Of a stretch of DNA of 64,000 nucleotides, positions 61,667 to 64,000 are shown piece by piece (position 1 is the stretch's first letter; each line of letters opens with the position of its first letter). The translations under genes were made by a program, and so were the position numbers. This DNA comes from Anisus vortex. Lineage: Eukaryota; Mollusca; Gastropoda; Planorbidae. Location of the stretch: assembly GCA_949126835.1 (NCBI GenBank), contig CASBPS010000102.1:26488-90487 (forward strand). Reading direction: 5' to 3'. The notes under the pieces were generated by a model that did not search any database, was not told the origin of the DNA, and worked only from the letters and a program-made list of their open reading frames with translations.

Positions 61667-64000
61667 AGGGTAAAAGTGAATATTTAGTCTTTTTTATGTT
61701 TAAAGTGTGAATATTTAGTCACTTTTATGTTTAAAGTAAATATTTAGTCACTTTTTTGTTTAAAGTAAATATATTTAGTCACTTTTATGTTTAAAGTGAA
61801 TATTTAGTCATTTTTCTGTTTAAAGTGAATATTTAGTCAATTTTATGTTTAAAGTGTGAATATTTAGTCACTTTTAAGTTTAAAGTGAATATTTAGTCAC
61901 TTTTATGTTTAAAGTGAATATTTAGTCACTTTTATGTTTAAAGTGAATATTTAGTCACTTTTATGTTTAAAGTGAATATTTAGTCACTTTTATGTTTAAA
62001 GTGAATATTTAGTCACTTTTATGTTTAAAGTGAATATTTAGTCTTTTTTATGTTTAAAGTGTGAATATTTAGTCACTTTTATGTTTAAAGTAAATATTTA
62101 GTCACTTTTTTGTTTAAAGTAAATATATTTAGTCACTTTTATGTTTAAAGTGAATATTTAGTCATTTTTCTGTTTAAAGTGAATATTTAGTCACTTTTAT
62201 GTTTAAAGTGTGAATATTAAGCCATTTTTATGTTTAAAGTGAATATTTAGTCACTTTTATGTTTAAAGTGAATATTTAGTCACTTTTATGTTTAAAGTGT
62301 GAATATTTAGTGACTTTTATGTTTTAAGTGAATATTTAGTCATTTTTATGTTTAAAGTGAATATTTAGTCACTTTTATGTTTAAAGTGAATATTTAGTCA
62401 CTTTTATGTTTAAAGTGTGATACTTAGTCACTTTTATGTTTAAAGTAAATATTTAGTCACTTTTATGTTTAAAGTGTGAATATTAAGTCATTTTTATGTT
62501 TAAAGTGAATATTTAGTCAATTTTATGTTTAAAGTGAATATTTAGTCACTTTTAAGTTTAAAGTGAATATTTAGTCACTTTTATGTTTAAAGTGAATATT
62601 TAGTCACTTTTATGTTTAAAGTGTGAATATTAAGCCATTTTTATGTTTAAAGTGAATATTTAGTCAATTTTATGTTTAAAGTGAATATTTAGTCACTTTT
62701 ATGTTTAAAGTGAATATTTAGTCACTTTTATGTTTAAAGTGAATATTTAGTCACTTTTATGTTTAAAGTAAATATTTAGTCACTTTTATGTTTAAAGTGA
62801 ATATTTAGTCACTTTTCTTTAAAGTGAATATTTAGTCACTTTTATGTTTAAAATTAATATTTAGTCACTTTTCTTTAAAGTGAATATTTAGTCACTTTTA
62901 TGTTTAAAGTGTGAATATTAAGTCATTTTTATGTTTAAAGTGAATATTTAGTCAATTTTATGTTTAAAGTGAATATTTAATCACTTTCATCTTTGAAATG
63001 TGAATATTTAGTCACTTTTATGTTTAAAGTGTGAATACTTAGTCATTTTTATGTTTAAAGTGAATATTTAGTCACTTTTATGTTAAAGTGAATATTTAGT
63101 CACTTTTATGTTTAAAAAGAATATTTAGTCACTTTTATGTTTAAAGTGAATATTTAGTCTTTTTTATGTTTAAAGTAAATATATTTATTCATTTTTATCT
63201 TTAAAGTGTGAACATTTGGTCACTTTTATGTTTAAAGTAAATATTTAGACACTTTTATGTTTAAAGTAAATATTTAGACACTTTTATGTTTAAAGTGAAT
63301 ATTTAGTAACTTTTATGTTTAAAGTGAATATTTAGTCACTTTTATGTTTAAAGTGTGATATTTAGTCACTTTTATGTTTAAAGTGAATATTTAGTCACTT
63401 TTATGTTTAAAGTGAATATTTAGTCACTTTTATGTTTCAAGTGTGAATATTTAGTCACTTTTATGTTTAAAGTGAATATTTAGTCAATTTTAAGTTTAAA
63501 GTGAATATTTAGTCACTTTTATGTTTAAAGTGAATATTTAGTCACTTTCATGTTTAAAGTGAATATTTAGTCACTTTTATGTTTAAAGTGAATATTTAGT
63601 CACTTTTATGTTTAAAGTGGATATTTAGTCACTTTTATGTTAAAAGTGAATATTTAGTCTTTTTTATGTTTAAAGTGAATATTTAGTCACTTTTTTGTTT
63701 AAAGTAAATATATTTAGTCACTTTTATGTTTAAAGTGCATATTTAGTCATTTTAACTGTTAAAGTGAATATTTAGTCTTTTTTATGTTTAAAGTAAATAT
63801 TTAGTCACTTTTTTGTTTAAAATAAATATATTTAGTCACTTTTATGTTTAAAGTAAATATTTAGTAATTTTTATGTTTAAAGTGAATATTTAGTCACTTT
63901 TATGTTTAAAGTGTGAATATTAAGTCATTTTTATGTTTTAAGTGAATATTTAGTCTTTTTTATGTTTAAAGTGAATATTTAGTCACTTTTATGTTTAAAG
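61667..64000 (+). repeat. ~3.98-kb displaced copy of 57.9-60.0 kb, cut by window end
   Basis: It starts at an AGGGTAAAAG marker and a 354-bp unit (TCTTTTTTATG at 61,688 and 62,042). From 61,861 to the end it follows 57,885-60,02x at a displacement of 3,976 bp, falling by one after ATGTTAAAG near 63,083. Four point differences cluster at 62,193-62,226. Other differences are isolated, such as AAATTAATATT near 62,850 and GTGCATATT near 63,738. The window ends inside this copy. Confidence 0.85.

Larger units (their letters stand above)
18736..61676 (+). repeat. TTTTAGGGTAAAAG junction marker, 15 sites
   Basis: A variant monomer junction, AGGGTAAAAG in place of ATGTTTAAAG, occurs with its A at 18,736, 27,055, 29,794, 31,741, 33,947, 36,883, 38,801, 41,006, 44,236, 47,000, 50,361, 52,542, 56,191, 60,279 and 61,667. 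It is nearly always preceded by a run of canonical monomers and usually followed by a CTTTTTTATG junction. None lies left of 18.7 kb. It is a convenient landmark for aligning higher-order units. It contains one TTTAGGG heptamer, but only singly at each site, so these are not telomeric tracts. Confidence 0.9.
35971..63758 (+). repeat. TTTTAACTG junction marker, 5 sites
   Basis: A CATTTTTCTG junction has become CATTTTAACTG, one base longer, at 35,971, 43,029, 46,348, 59,775 and 63,750. It always sits just before a GTGAATATT monomer and a CTTTTTTATG junction. Its spacing (7,058; 3,319; 13,427; 3,975) reports the same duplications as the other markers. All five copies therefore descend from one mutation. 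Confidence 0.85.
1..64000. repeat. 29-bp AT-rich satellite array, whole window
   Basis: Every stretch I read is a head-to-tail copy of one short unit. The consensus, from the DraI-type hexamer, is TTTAAAGTGAATATT (1-15) then TAGTCACTTTTATG (16-29). It has 9 A, 14 T, 4 G and 2 C, so about 21% GC and a T-rich top strand. Common length classes are 29 bp (canonical), 31 bp (GTGTGAATATT or GTAAATATATT in place of GTGAATATT), 30 bp (GTGTGATATT) and 27 bp (CTTTTCTTTAAAG, lacking two bases). All monomers read the same way on the + strand. No unique sequence, mobile element, RNA gene or coding region interrupts the array. Both window edges cut it. A eukaryotic heterochromatic satellite is the best reading; its chromosomal location and host are not visible here. 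Confidence 0.98.

Noticed and set aside
18736..61676. Interstitial plant-type telomere tracts (TTTAGGG)
   Set aside because: The heptamer occurs once per site, within an otherwise ordinary monomer, and is explained by a one-base-at-a-time series from the canonical junction.
35971..63758. Foreign insertion at TTTTAACTG sites
   Set aside because: It is a two-to-three-base change of a normal CATTTTTCTG junction, inherited by five duplicated copies, not an insertion of outside sequence.
1..64000. CRISPR array with ~29-bp direct repeats
   Set aside because: The repeats abut directly with no unique spacers, they vary in length and sequence, and there are no cas genes. It is a simple tandem satellite.
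1..64000. Short open reading frames starting at the ATG in each monomer
   Set aside because: The ATG is followed at once by TTTAAAGTGAATATTTAG, whose stop is in frame within six codons in the consensus. The ATG codons are by-products of the repeat.
1..64000. Inverted segments or array orientation switches
   Set aside because: The monomer is near-palindromic, so fragments can look inverted. The asymmetric parts (TTTAAAG and CTTTTATG) always read in the same direction, and I saw no reversed monomer.
1..64000. bZIP or AP-1-like sites (TGACTAA on the minus strand in each monomer)
   Set aside because: It is only a partial match to the TGACTCA consensus and is present solely because of the repeat; nothing in the window suggests a promoter or target gene.
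1..64000. Artificial, synthetic or simulated repeat
   Set aside because: The nested duplications, shared private mutations, conversion-like patch and localised indel errors form a coherent history expected of natural satellite DNA in a long-read assembly. Local errors cannot be excluded.

Overview
The whole 64-kb window is one uninterrupted, single-orientation tandem array of a short AT-rich satellite. The basic unit is 29 bp. Its consensus is TTTAAAGTGAATATT (positions 1-15) followed by TAGTCACTTTTATG (positions 16-29), with 6 of 29 bases G or C. Length variants of 27, 28, 30 and 31 bp are interspersed, which gives roughly 2,150-2,200 monomers. I found no gene, RNA gene, transposon, CRISPR array, unique-sequence island or inverted segment. 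The consensus has a stop codon in all six frames within every monomer, so no long reading frame can exist. Both window edges fall inside the array, so its full length is unknown. This architecture is typical of eukaryotic constitutive heterochromatin (centromeric, pericentromeric, subtelomeric or an interstitial knob), probably from a long-read assembly. The sequence does not identify the species, and I do not recognise the monomer as a named satellite.

Above the monomer level the array is built of nested duplications. I located them by tracking rare monomer variants and the distances between them. Region 1-9,395 is two copies of a ~4.7-kb unit, each with an internal ~853-bp tandem duplication, followed by a broken third start. 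Region 9,396-13,640 holds a ~1.98-kb duplication with internal 60-bp, 179-bp and 207-bp duplications. Region 13,640-19,670 has a 1,825-bp tandem duplication and a 354-bp (12-monomer) repeat. Region 19,671-22,980 is a mixed segment that includes ~1.3 kb unusually rich in one-base indels. Region 22,981-27,960 is a second version of the 13.6-19.7 kb region, about 9.4 kb further on, with its own 1,092-bp duplication.

From 29,536 to 43,682 there is a large, nearly identical tandem duplication of ~7.09 kb, followed by a partial, altered third copy to ~47.0 kb. Region 47.0-56.4 kb holds further 1.1- to 2.2-kb duplications. At 56,383-59,381 a 1,500-bp unit is tandemly duplicated without a mismatch over 1,499 bases. 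The window ends inside a ~3.98-kb displaced copy of 57.9-60.0 kb.

The most notable monomer properties are these: a near-palindromic core (AAAGTGA, 8 bases, TCACTTT); a perfect match to the budding-yeast ARS consensus at each canonical monomer junction; and cytosines only in CHH context on both strands. A four-state mutation series also ends in a TTTAGGG-containing marker that occurs only to the right of 18.7 kb. These are sequence facts; any functional role is inference.
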